Source: Melieria omissa (taxonomy: Eukaryota; Arthropoda; Insecta; Diptera; Ulidiidae). From it: a DNA stretch of 64,000 nt. A program made the translations under genes and the position numbers. Location of the stretch: positions 1-64,000 of the forward strand of contig CAXARI010000007.1 of the NCBI GenBank assembly GCA_963971225.1, given 5' to 3'. Shown here piece after piece: positions 53,049-64,000 of this stretch. The notes under the pieces were generated by a model. It was given only the letters and a program-made list of their open reading frames with translations, did no database searches and was not told the DNA's origin. Every line of letters begins with the position of its first letter. Position 1 is the stretch's first letter.

Positions 53049-53077
53049 GACTGGAGGGTCCCGTAGGAGTCGCAGTC
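53049..53077 (-). promoter_or_regulatory. Leader hairpin B
   Basis: Stem GACTG (53049-53053) with CAGTC (53073-53077). The 19-nt loop is the same as in hairpin A apart from one A-to-G change (GGAGTCG). Confidence 0.75.
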
Positions 53078-53091
53078 GGCATAATTGTTAT

Positions 53092-53122
53092 ATCCTGGAG
53101 GGTCCCGTAGGAATCGCAGGAT
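53092..53122 (-). promoter_or_regulatory. Leader hairpin C
   Basis: Stem ATCCTG (53092-53097) with CAGGAT (53117-53122); the 19-nt loop is identical to that of hairpin A. Confidence 0.75.
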
Positions 53123-53152
53123 TGATTGGTTTGTTATACTTGAAATTACAAG

Positions 53153-53187
53153 CCTGACTGGAGGGTCCCGTAGGAATCGCAGTCAGG
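53153..53187 (-). promoter_or_regulatory. Leader hairpin D, abutting the primer binding site
   Basis: Perfect 8-bp stem CCTGACTG (53153-53160) with CAGTCAGG (53180-53187); the 19-nt loop is identical to that of hairpin A. The base at 53187 is also the last base of the 18-nt primer site, so pairing here could compete with or frame tRNA annealing. Confidence 0.8.
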
Positions 53188-53203
53188 TCCCTGCTCGGGC
53201 GCC

Positions 53204-53204
<1 letters not shown>
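53187..53204 (-). promoter_or_regulatory. Primer binding site, tRNA-Lys type
   Basis: TGGCGCCCGAGCAGGGAC in element sense, matching the complement of the 3' end of tRNA-Lys(UUU) at 17 of 18 positions (the G at position 11 is the mismatch) as I recall that tRNA. Its first T is the last base of the 5' LTR, an overlap also seen in gypsy-type elements. Confidence 0.85.
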
Positions 53205-54184
<980 letters not shown>

Positions 54185-55437
54185 TATACTCTATGTGCGA
54201 TGCCACGCTTTTTTATGTAACGCCCAATCCATTCCTCCAGCCGACGGGTGTGACCTGGTTTCATTAATATGCGACTTTCAGTTCCAAACTTACGCGGAAA
54301 ATTTCAGTCACAAAAAATATGCCGCGCCCCTTGTTCAACGCCTATAATATTTTGTCAGTAGAATAACACATCTATGGGACGATGATATACAAAACTTCAA
54401 AGCTTTCCAACTTATTGTTCCGAAGCTATTCCACATTAAAAATTTGGGTTCTATGGGCGGTGCCATGCCCTCGTCCAATACCCAACCCATTCCCCATGTC
54501 GAAGGGCACATCTAAATCGTAAATCTTTGATGTATGATTTGTAGTTCCACAGTTATTCGAAACATTTGAGTTGCTTAAAAAGTGCCACGCCCCTTGTCCA
54601 ACGCTCGCAAAGTTTTGCCAGTGAAACGGCACATCTAAACGGTGACCCCGCACCAAATTTTAATGCTCCCCGATTTTTCATTCCGAAGATATTCCATATT
54701 GAAATTTTAAGTTGTATGGGCGGTGCCACGCCCCCTTGTCAAAACCCCACCCTATTCCCCATATGGAAAAACACAACTGAATCGTACATTTGTACCGAGT
54801 GTCATTAATGAGAACGCTATAGTTTCAAAGTTACACCGGCATTTAAAAAGTGCCACGCCTCTTGTCCAACGCCCATCAAATTTTACCAGTAAAACGGAAC
54901 ATCTAAACGGTGGACCCGCACCAAATTCTAATGCTGTTCGAAAATTCAGCTAATCGGCTGTCTAGTTTTTGAGTTTTAATGCCGTGGGACCAACAAACAA
55001 ATATACATTAATTTTGATTTACAACATAAAGATATTTGCTGCAATGACTCGCAAAATTTGTTTTATATCCATATTGTTTTGCACAATTATAGCACAGTTA
55101 ATTTCTGTCGTCATGGAAATTGCAGGAAGGCGTAAAAGGTGGGCGTGGTCAACCTTATATAGCTTATGTTTACCGCTATGAAACACAGAATCATTTTATA
55201 TCAACATTAATTTTCAGACATGTACCGTAGTTTTGTTTTGTTAGTTTTGTGGGCGCGGGAAGTGGGCGCGACCGATTATATTATAGCCTATGTTTGCCGC
55301 AATAAACTGCTGAATCGTTTGATACCCATATTGCTATGACAAATATACCATGGCTGATTTGTTATTATAGTGGGCGTGGCGAAAAGGCATATCGGGAGGG
55401 CGTGGTCAATTTTATATATCCTATGTTAACATCAACG

Positions 55438-55774
55438 GCAGCCGCCGTGGCTCAGTTGGTTAGTGCGCGGTCCAAGCGAGTCGCATGCAGGGCGACGCTA
55501 GTTCGAATTCTGCATGTAGTAACACCTAAAAAAAATAACGGGAAACTCGTTTTCTCTTTCGGTGGCTGTCCTCTCAGCTGGAAATGGCAAACCTCTGAGA
55601 GTAAAAATTGCCTATGAAAAAGCTCCCAACCTGCCGTTCGGAACCGGCATAAAACTGTAGGTCCCTTCCACCCGCGTACAAAATTCACACGCACAACACG
55701 GGTGGTTGCGGGAAGCTAGGCCTTAGTCTCGCGTAAGCGGGCTGTCGTGCCAATCAATTATTATTAATTATTAT
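55438..55774 (+). mobile_element. SINE in unit 16
   Basis: Same element and flanking repeats as unit 1; no difference noticed. Confidence 0.82.
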
Positions 55775-56145
55775 TATGTTAACATCAACGAAGCACGGTA
55801 TCATTCGATATTAATACTGATTTACCGACATGTACCGTAGCTTCGTTTTGTTAGTTTAGAGGGCACGGAAAGTGGGCGCGGCCGATTATATTATAGCCTA
55901 TGTTTGCTACAATGATACGCTGAATCGTTTGATACCCATATTGCCTTACAAAAGCATACCATTGATGAGTTTTGTTACCATAGTGGGCGTAAGAAGGGGG
56001 CGTGGTCATTCTCATATAGCCTATGTACCATTTCCACAGATAAAAAAATGTTTGGTCCTTATTTCATCTAAATCGGTTGTTCAGTGGTTTTTGCCTGAAT
56101 GTGGCTCAAAAAAGTCACACTTGCTTTTATATAATAGTGTAGATA

Positions 56146-56819
<674 letters not shown>

Positions 56820-56830
56820 CCTCCCCCTTC
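56820..56830 (-). promoter_or_regulatory. Polypurine tract of errantivirus 2
   Basis: GAAGGGGGAGG in element sense, directly before the LTR. Confidence 0.92.
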
Positions 56831-58349
56831 AAATATCTGCGTCCCGCAGATTAAGTGATGTTAGGCGTGGTGGTTTAGCGGGGGATGCCGTGTGCTCGAT
56901 TATGGGGTATATGCGAGGGATGTGGAGATTCCTCGTAAGATATTTCCATATTATCAGCGAGCAAAGAATTATTATAGTGACGATAATTATGTCGGTGGCT
57001 AATGAAACATTTGATTTAACCTGCAGATCCTGGAGTCTGTCGATGTTCTTCAGGCTTAGCTGGTGCAAATAGCTTACGTCTATCTTGGGGATACTTTTCG
57101 TGATATTTGAGAGGATCGGGGGCATTATTTGAGTTTTCACATACGATCGGGTTGAAAAGAGCTTGTCCTTTATTAGCACCGACTCGTTCTGGATCTGGAT
57201 GATGTAGGTTCCGTTAAGATTTCTCGAGTAGTTTCCCGACGTGACGGGGCCAAAAAAGTTGCTGAGAAACAGTGTGTCTTCCTTTATTAGTTCTACAATT
57301 TCTTCGGTGTTTGACCTAAGGGAGCATTCAGCGTCTTCTCCCCTCAGGAGGTTTGACACGCAATCGTCGTCAGCCAGTTTGACGAGTGCGGATTGGTTGC
57401 ATATGGTTGTGTTTCTCATCCGCATACATTGACCAGAGATTGCGAACGATTCTTTCTGATTAACAACCATTTCTGTATAATAAATGTCGACCTGTTTCCC
57501 ATTTATTGCCGCTGGACGTATTAACAGGTGATTGTACGAATCGGTGTGTACTTTCGGCAAGGATATTACATATAGCAGCGTCGATGGTTTTACGAGGATT
57601 GAAGGTGTTGCGTACTCCAGGGCTTCTATTTCGTTGTCGTAGGGCAAGGTCTCAATTTCAGACAAAACCGCATTGATTTCCTCATCGTCCAGTAGGTTGG
57701 TGTTGACGATGCCTTTCCTTGCCATCTGGCATGCTCGGACTATTTCGTGTACCTTTTCTTTTACGATCTTGGTTTTTTCCAGCAGGATCTGCTCGAACCT
57801 TTCCGAAGCTTTGCCGCTGACGTCATTGTAAAACAGATTGGCTAGCTGGTTGTACTTTTCTATTGCTTGGTTAGTGACGTTAAAGAGTCTTTTGTTAATT
57901 TTGTATTGCTGGTTATTATTTTCAACTATTTCTTCCTCGCTCTTAAGGATTTTGTCCCAATCAGTGGCGTCCGGGGAGCCGGAGACCCATTTCCAGGCGG
58001 ATCCTATCCAGTTGATGGAACGCCCCGATCTTTGCTTCTTTCCCCTTAGCTCACGTAGCCCCTTTTCTACCTCGTTGACGTAGAAGAGAATGATGTCCTT
58101 CCTTTCGGTCACTTCAACATCTTTGACAGCTTCTTTTATTTCTCCCACCAACTCTTCGTATTGTTGTATGTTCATGACGTGCACCAGGTTGAAATTCCCA
58201 TTCAGAATCCGAGCGTTGCCCTCCTTCATGGTGACGATTGGAGACTTATACTCGAACACGTGTAGGCCGCGTACCGTCGTCATAGCCATCGTAATCATTC
58301 TGAAACATGTTGTATCTATTTTATTCTTACTTGCTAAAAATTGTTCCAT
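56829..58349 (-). CDS. env: Errantivirus Env glycoprotein, second copy
   Basis: 506 codons, intact, same protein as the copy at 44999-46519, with the R-x-x-R cleavage site at 107-110, WIG/AWKW block and membrane span at about 452-469. The candidate splice acceptor is at 58300-58305. Preservation of this frame in both copies agrees with recent activity or recent duplication; it does not by itself show that Env is used. Confidence 0.9.
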   Translation of the reverse strand: MEQFLASKNKIDTTCFRMITMAMTTVRGLHVFEYKSPIVTMKEGNARILNGNFNLVHVMNIQQYEELVGEIKEAVKDVEVTERKDIILFYVNEVEKGLRELRGKKQRSGRSINWIGSAWKWVSGSPDATDWDKILKSEEEIVENNNQQYKINKRLFNVTNQAIEKYNQLANLFYNDVSGKASERFEQILLEKTKIVKEKVHEIVRACQMARKGIVNTNLLDDEEINAVLSEIETLPYDNEIEALEYATPSILVKPSTLLYVISLPKVHTDSYNHLLIRPAAINGKQVDIYYTEMVVNQKESFAISGQCMRMRNTTICNQSALVKLADDDCVSNLLRGEDAECSLRSNTEEIVELIKEDTLFLSNFFGPVTSGNYSRNLNGTYIIQIQNESVLIKDKLFSTRSYVKTQIMPPILSNITKSIPKIDVSYLHQLSLKNIDRLQDLQVKSNVSLATDIIIVTIIILCSLIIWKYLTRNLHIPRIYPIIEHTASPAKPPRLTSLNLRDADI

Positions 58350-59095
58350 TCATTTGAGTGGACTTCTTCCTTGTTCTAGGACATCTCATTTAATTATTCG
58401 TATGCAATTTCTTTTGCTATTTTGATTGATTTCTGTTCAATGTGAATATTATGTAGTGGCTTCTAGGTTGTAATTTTCCGTAATTGCTAATATATGCTAA
58501 TATATGCTAATATATATATATATATATATTTTTTTTTTATTTTTTTTTTTTTTTTTTTTCATCTTTATTGATTTATTGATTACAGAGTTGAATTTCTATT
58601 ACTGTTACTACTACTAGACCATTACCATTAATTCTGTTTGTTATTATCATACTCTTAAGGGTAAATTGACAATTGTTTACATAAGGATTCTTAAGGCTAA
58701 TTTAGAAATCAATCAAAATTTTTCTGCTAGTAGATGTATTGTATTATATATATTATATTACATTTATCCTTTATTTTTATTGGTAAAATGTGTTTTTCCG
58801 TTTTTGTTAATTTGGGCTTTATGTATTTTTTCCTCTTTTTTTTTTTTGAATAGTGTGTTTTTTCTTTTCTCTGTTGCTTCTTCGGGCCAATTCGTGTCTC
58901 TTGTTTTCTTTGTGTCTTTTACTTGTGTTTTTTGCTTTTTATGTTTGGTGTTTTTTCCTCTCTTCGTGTTTTTTATTTGTGTTTTTTTTTTTTTTTATTT
59001 GTCTTTTGTGTTCTTTCCTCTCTTCGTGTTTTTCATTTGTGTTTTTTTCCTTTATTTGTCTTTTGTGTTTTTTCCTCTCCTTTTTTTTTTTTTAT
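58350..59095 (-). other. Pol-env spacer of errantivirus 2, no gene
   Basis: 746 bp; same layout as the first copy with a shorter oligo-T run (58531-58559 region) and the same ~59-bp T-rich tandem repeats on the plus strand. Confidence 0.85.
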
Positions 59096-62000
59096 TTATT
59101 TTTCCTGTGAACCCCCCCTGTTGCCCTGACTGCTTCTGTTACCTTTGGAATTTTTGGTTGCTTGGTCTATGTTTTTAATGTGGCTCTTGTGGACTCTCCT
59201 TCCTTCCCGAGTTACTACCGTAACTTTGTTGTTTCTAGCTACTACATCCCTCCTAAATAGTGGTTTTGCTTTCGGTTTTATGCCTTTAACGGCGGTGTAG
59301 ATAATTTCCCCTTTTTTATAAGTTTTTGGCGTCGCCCTTTTCGCGTTTCGGCGGAGATTTTGTAACTTTTGGTTCCTTTCTATGAGCCCTTTCAAATTCT
59401 CGTTGACGACTGCCCTAAAGTCGACTATGTTCTGGTAATTTATTCTCTGTGTCCTGTTAAAAAAAATGTCATTAGGTTTTTTACGTGTTACGGAATGTAT
59501 GGTATTATTGTATCTGTCGACGGCAATTTCCACCAGCTCCTTCGTGTTCAGGTCCGCGTACTCTCTCTTGAGGCAACGGTAGATTTCTAAAATAGTTGAG
59601 TGGAATCTTTCCACCTGTCCATTAACCTCACTTTTGTGTATTGGGGTCCTATAGAGTTTAACATTCAGTGACCTGATGAGGTTCAGGATTATGGGGCTGA
59701 GGAATCCCGTTTCATTATCGGTGACAAGGACTTTTGGTATTGTGAAATAGTGTAGGGCTTTTATGATTTTATTCCTTAGGTGTAGGGCAGATCGATTTTT
59801 TACACGGAAAAGTTTTCCAAACTTGGAGAATTTATCCAGACAGCTGATGAATTTTTCATTCTGTATTTCCACTATGTCCATGTGCAGAATTTCACACGGG
59901 TAATTAGGGATGGGCGTGGGTTGTAAAGAGGGAATATGAGGATGGCGGTCATACTTGTTAGCGTTACATGTTTCGCAATTTTTGGTGTATTTTCTAATCA
60001 GGCTGCTCATTCGGGGGAAGTAGTAGGATTCAAGTATCTGTTCCCTGTTTTCTTTCGCATTCCTGTGTGCTCTCTTATGTTCTGCCTCTATTATTGCGCA
60101 TTTGCGCTCGTCGACCGTTACGTCCTCTACTAGTCTTTGCGTGACTCTTATCTTGTAATAACTGAAATGCCCTAAATAAATTCTCTGTAATAACCCTAAA
60201 TATTCTTCTGGAATTTTAATTCCATTAACTATTCTTGGGCGGAGCCTCTCTTTCAGGATTCTTACAAGAATTTCTTCAGTTATTACGGGAACCGTCACAA
60301 AATAGCGTTGGAATCCGGGGTGGGGCTGAAGATAAGAGAGCAATTCTTTTCCAATTCGAATTACAATCTGATTGCGGAATACATTGAGGGGAACCTCCAC
60401 ATGTGGGATTAAATCAGTATTGTCCTGTTCTGCGCTATGGACTGTCTCGTTGCATGTGTCGTCTTCGTCCGCGGTGATCGTAGTGGAACCATGTTCGTCG
60501 GCAGTCATAGTCGTTTCCATTGGTCGTCCCTCACTTGCTGTTAGAGTGCCTGATTCGCTTGAAGCTTGTCCTTCACTCGCTGTTAGAGTGCTCGACTCGC
60601 TTGGAGCTTGTCCTTCACTCGCTGTTAGAGTGCTCGACTCGCTTGGAGCTTGGCTTACATGCGGCGAGCTGGGTAAATGGTTAATCTGGGTTTTCAGCCG
60701 GGAAAGAGCGTCAGCAACCACATTAGATTTACCTGGCTTGTAAATTAATTGGTGGTTGTATTCCTCGATTCGCGCTTTCCACCGTTTTAGCTTCGCGTTG
60801 TAATTCCTATTACCCAAGGCAAACGTTAGCGGCTGGTGGTCTGTGAAGATGTTGACCTTTTTTGCTCCATAAAGATACGAACGAAGGCTATCCAATGCCC
60901 ACACTATAGCTAACATTTCCTTTTCGTTAGCTGCGTACGCTTCCTCCGTTTTGTTTAAGGACCTGGAGACGTAGGCAATCGGTTTATCTAGATTATCCTG
61001 CTCTTGGGACAAGACGGCGCCTATTGCCACGTTAGAAGCGTCAGTGGTTAGGTTAAAGGGTTTGTTGAAGTCGGGAAAGGCTAGCACTTCGGATGACGTC
61101 AGTAATTCCTTCAGATTGGTAAAAGCCCGAAGAGCAGCCTCGTCAAGCTCAATTGGCACCTTCCTTGAGGCGTTAGCCTTAACCCGTGCAAGTTCGCCCC
61201 TGGTGAGATTCGTTAGTGGCTTCGCTACTCTTGCGTAATCACGGATGAACTTCCTATAATAGGAAGTCATTCCCAGGAAGCTTTTCAAATCCTTTAGGTT
61301 CGTTGGCGGTAAGATGTTGTTGATCGCGTGAACCTTTTTTGGGTCTGCCTTGATTCCACTTGCCCCCACGATATATCCCAGGAACTCCACTTCAGACTTC
61401 ATAAAGTGAGTCTTGTCTAGGTTCACTTTGAGATTGGCATCAGAAAGACGGTTGAGGATTACCTCGATGTTCCGAATGTGTTCATCCTCATTGCTGCCGT
61501 ATACAATTATATCGTCGATGTATACGTAGCAAATCCTCCCAATGTATTCTTTTAATACATCGTCTATCATTCGCTGGAATATTGATGGAGCGTTCTTCAA
61601 CCCGAACGGTAGTCTGAGAAACTCGAATTTTCCGTTCATAGTCGAGAACGCGGTCTTTTGTACATCAGACGCCTTCATCGGTATCTGGTGGAATCCAGAG
61701 GTCAGGTCCAAAGTTGTGAAGAATCGGGCATTCCCAAGGCTAGCCAGAGTGCTGTTGATGTCGGGTATCGGATAGGTGTCGGCTATTGTGACCGCGTTTA
61801 GCCTTTTGTAGTCAATGACGACTCGGTACTGCTTTTCGCCGTTCGGCTTGGGCTTCTTCGGCACTATCCAGAGTGGCGAATTGTAGGGGCTTTTGGAAGG
61901 TCGTATAATTCCTTCAGATAACAGCTCGTTAATTTGTCTATCCACTTCGCTACGCATGCAACTAGGGTAGGGGTAGCTTTTAGTGTAGACCGGCTCGCTT

Positions 62001-62494
62001 GTTGTGGTCCTTATCTCAGCCCTGACCGAGGTTTTGGCGAGTTCGCTGTCGGAAATCGGGCCAAACAGTGATTTGCGGGTACGGACTATCTCAGCTAGTT
62101 TCGTTCTTGCCAGACTTGAGACTTCTTCACCGATGGTTATGTTTACATTTTCTGAACACTGAGCCTTCAAGGGGATTCTTACGTCTGGTTTTAAAATGAG
62201 GACATTAGCCTTGCGATCGATGATGGCTTCCAATTCCCTTAAGGAATCGTCACCGATTATACCATCGAAGGTCTTTAGGCCGGGAAGGACGTAGAACGTT
62301 AGAATGGAGTGTATACCTAAATTTTGAAAGAATTTTCCACAGACCTTCTGGCGGATTTCTATATTGCCTGCGGCGGAATGAACGTTAAAGGGTTTAATTA
62401 CCGGATGGTTATGCTTATTAACTGACGGACTGACAAAGTTCTTATTTGCCCCAGTGTCTATGAGAAACTTCAAGACCTTACCTTCAGCAGTCAC
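59096..62494 (-). CDS. pol: Errantivirus Pol, second copy
   Basis: 1,132 codons from a GTG, same protein as the copy at 47279-50677: protease DTG, reverse transcriptase YIDD, RNase H, three 14-residue linker repeats (60527-60652) and D,D35E integrase all intact. It is expected to be expressed by -1 shift from gag. The one silent difference from the first copy is at 60128. Confidence 0.95.
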   Translation of the reverse strand: MTAEGKVLKFLIDTGANKNFVSPSVNKHNHPVIKPFNVHSAAGNIEIRQKVCGKFFQNLGIHSILTFYVLPGLKTFDGIIGDDSLRELEAIIDRKANVLILKPDVRIPLKAQCSENVNITIGEEVSSLARTKLAEIVRTRKSLFGPISDSELAKTSVRAEIRTTTSEPVYTKSYPYPSCMRSEVDRQINELLSEGIIRPSKSPYNSPLWIVPKKPKPNGEKQYRVVIDYKRLNAVTIADTYPIPDINSTLASLGNARFFTTLDLTSGFHQIPMKASDVQKTAFSTMNGKFEFLRLPFGLKNAPSIFQRMIDDVLKEYIGRICYVYIDDIIVYGSNEDEHIRNIEVILNRLSDANLKVNLDKTHFMKSEVEFLGYIVGASGIKADPKKVHAINNILPPTNLKDLKSFLGMTSYYRKFIRDYARVAKPLTNLTRGELARVKANASRKVPIELDEAALRAFTNLKELLTSSEVLAFPDFNKPFNLTTDASNVAIGAVLSQEQDNLDKPIAYVSRSLNKTEEAYAANEKEMLAIVWALDSLRSYLYGAKKVNIFTDHQPLTFALGNRNYNAKLKRWKARIEEYNHQLIYKPGKSNVVADALSRLKTQINHLPSSPHVSQAPSESSTLTASEGQAPSESSTLTASEGQASSESGTLTASEGRPMETTMTADEHGSTTITADEDDTCNETVHSAEQDNTDLIPHVEVPLNVFRNQIVIRIGKELLSYLQPHPGFQRYFVTVPVITEEILVRILKERLRPRIVNGIKIPEEYLGLLQRIYLGHFSYYKIRVTQRLVEDVTVDERKCAIIEAEHKRAHRNAKENREQILESYYFPRMSSLIRKYTKNCETCNANKYDRHPHIPSLQPTPIPNYPCEILHMDIVEIQNEKFISCLDKFSKFGKLFRVKNRSALHLRNKIIKALHYFTIPKVLVTDNETGFLSPIILNLIRSLNVKLYRTPIHKSEVNGQVERFHSTILEIYRCLKREYADLNTKELVEIAVDRYNNTIHSVTRKKPNDIFFNRTQRINYQNIVDFRAVVNENLKGLIERNQKLQNLRRNAKRATPKTYKKGEIIYTAVKGIKPKAKPLFRRDVVARNNKVTVVTREGRRVHKSHIKNIDQATKNSKGNRSSQGNRGGSQEK

Positions 62495-62499
62495 GTACT

Positions 62500-63792
62500 C
62501 TAAGTAAGGTACGCTACTGAGGCGTTTGTTGTAAAATTTATTTCTTCGTGGCCATCCCCATGGTCCTTCGACGACTCCTCGCTATCATTTGTTAGGTGAA
62601 AGATCCGCTGCTTTTTGTTGGGCTGCCCGCCTTCTTGGGGACGGTTCATATAATTAACTTGTCGGGTTTGTATGGATCTATCCACCTCCATTTTTTCGGC
62701 TGGCTTAGGTCCAGGCCTTGGTGGAGGACTTCCTCCTGCCGAGAATGGGTTGCGGTTGCTTGGAGTCTGATCATTTGACCAGTGGCGATTGTAATGGAAT
62801 GGATTTCTTGGGAAGGGTCTATGAGGAATTCTGGGTGGAAGGGGTGGTCTGGAAGACATGTCGTTCCTGGGCACAGTTACTACATTGGTGGAGTGCGGTC
62901 GGTGCAGCACGGTGTTACGGAAACTCAGATTTTGAAACTCGAGGCAGGATGTATATGCTTCGGGCAAGGATTTCGGTTTGCGGATGAAGAGCATCTTTGA
63001 TGCTTCCCCGTTTACCCCTCTTATAAAAACATCAAGTGCCCTATTCCTATAGGTATCTATCAAAACAGAAACAGTTTCTTGGCTATAGGACTCGGTTTTA
63101 ATTTTGTTCACAATTAGGGAAAACTGATGATTCACTGAGGCGTAGAACTCGTCCAGCTTCGAGTTTTTCTGAGAGAGTTGATTAAGCTGGTGCTCCAGCG
63201 TCCGGATGTCTCTTTTATCCGCATAATGAAGAGATAGACATTCCTTGATAGTATTCCAGTCTTCATCGAAGATATTATAAGACACCAGAGCGGTGTCGGC
63301 CTCCCCGCGAATTTTTTGCCTTATGCTCTGTAATATAGCACGAAAAATTGGTTTATCTCGCACTAACTCGTAGTCATGAAGGATGCTTTCGACACTGTGG
63401 ATCCACGACACGTACTGCACAGGATTCCCATCAAAAGGTTGTAATTCCTTCACAGCGTCTGGCAACCGGCTTATAAGCTTCAGGTCATCTTCATTACGGG
63501 GTCCGCATAGAGGAGGAAGAACAGGGGTTCCGGGTAATTGGTCAGTTGTCGTTGATCGCTTCGCTTCCAGGGCGGCAATACGTGACTCGAGGGTATTCAA
63601 GGTCCCTAATTTACTCTCTATCCTCCCTAAAACTGAATTTACGTTCCCATTTGCGTCATTGCCTTCTAGGGAGACGATACGCGTCTCCAGGTTGGTCAAG
63701 GCCCCTAACCTTTTCTCGAAACGCTTTTGTGTTTCGAGCACCGCATTAAGACCCCCGGTGAGTTCAGTTAGAGCCTTTTGGATATCGTCCAT
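62500..63792 (-). CDS. gag: Errantivirus Gag, second copy
   Basis: 430 codons, same protein as the copy at 50683-51975: N-terminal coiled coil with the 33-residue-spaced duplication, capsid region, Pro/Arg-rich tail without zinc knuckle. Intact start and stop. Confidence 0.9.
   Translation of the reverse strand: MDDIQKALTELTGGLNAVLETQKRFEKRLGALTNLETRIVSLEGNDANGNVNSVLGRIESKLGTLNTLESRIAALEAKRSTTTDQLPGTPVLPPLCGPRNEDDLKLISRLPDAVKELQPFDGNPVQYVSWIHSVESILHDYELVRDKPIFRAILQSIRQKIRGEADTALVSYNIFDEDWNTIKECLSLHYADKRDIRTLEHQLNQLSQKNSKLDEFYASVNHQFSLIVNKIKTESYSQETVSVLIDTYRNRALDVFIRGVNGEASKMLFIRKPKSLPEAYTSCLEFQNLSFRNTVLHRPHSTNVVTVPRNDMSSRPPLPPRIPHRPFPRNPFHYNRHWSNDQTPSNRNPFSAGGSPPPRPGPKPAEKMEVDRSIQTRQVNYMNRPQEGGQPNKKQRIFHLTNDSEESSKDHGDGHEEINFTTNASVAYLT
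62533..62539 (-). promoter_or_regulatory. Candidate -1 frameshift heptamer, second copy
   Basis: AAATTTT in element sense, in the gag frame as A-AAT-TTT, as in the first copy. Confidence 0.65.
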
Positions 63793-63821
63793 ATTACTAA
63801 AGAATTACTAGGGTTCACAGG

Positions 63822-64000
63822 GCGCCTGAGAAGAAATGTGTATTTTTGCTTATTTTCTTTTTTATTTACTGCGCCTGAGATGAAAGATATATTTTTGCTT
63901 ATTTTCTTTTTTATTTATTGCGCCTGAGATGAAAGATATATTTTTGCTTATTTTCTTTTTTATTTATTGCGCCTGAGAGGAAATATATATTTTTGCTTAT
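63822..64000 (-). repeat. 49-bp leader repeats of errantivirus 2 (cut by window end)
   Basis: Copies start at 63822, 63871, 63920 and 63969; the last is incomplete at the window edge. Confidence 0.93.

Noticed and set aside
52925..53187. A CRISPR-like array, because short repeats alternate with unique DNA
   Set aside because: Only four or five copies with uneven spacing, inside the leader of a eukaryotic retroelement, with each copy enclosed in its own stem; no cas genes.

Overview
The window is eukaryotic repeat DNA with no host gene that I can support. It most likely comes from a higher (brachyceran) fly. The grounds are an endogenous-retrovirus element of the insect errantivirus (gypsy) class, and a tRNA-headed SINE whose body resembles short repeats I associate with tephritid and other non-drosophilid flies. 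The species cannot be fixed from the sequence.

Region 1 (1-44630, resuming at 53563-56460) is a head-to-tail macrosatellite. Sixteen monomers of about 2.2-3.5 kb share a nearly invariant core of about 2.03 kb and differ mainly in one pure (AAT)n tract of about 0.58-1.48 kb. The tracts total about 15.7 kb, a quarter of the window. Each core has a first half with about 2.6 copies of a ~264-bp subrepeat and a second half with ~256-bp subrepeats interrupted by a 337-bp SINE. The SINE is bounded by the same 16-bp target duplication in every monomer, so it was already in the ancestral unit before amplification. A few monomers carry private events: a 588-bp deletion in unit 8, a 75-bp deletion in unit 15, and clustered 1-bp losses in unit 6.

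Region 2 (44631-53562) is a complete 8,932-bp errantivirus on the minus strand. It has two 359-bp LTRs that differ at one base, a tRNA-Lys-type primer binding site, a structured and repeat-rich leader, gag, pol in the -1 frame, env, and a polypurine tract. It sits inside the (AAT)n tract of unit 15 with a 4-bp ATAA duplication. Region 3 (56461-64000) is a second, nearly identical copy in the (AAT)n tract of unit 16, cut by the window end. It lies at almost the same depth into its tract (313 versus 322 bp), which suggests that monomer and element were duplicated together.

Gag would form the particle. Gag-Pol, probably made by a -1 frameshift at an AAATTTT heptamer, supplies protease, reverse transcriptase, RNase H and integrase. 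Env, probably from a spliced RNA, would give an enveloped form. The most distinctive unexplained structure is a set of four hairpins between the primer binding site and gag. They share an almost constant 19-nt loop, while their stems differ in sequence and remain complementary.
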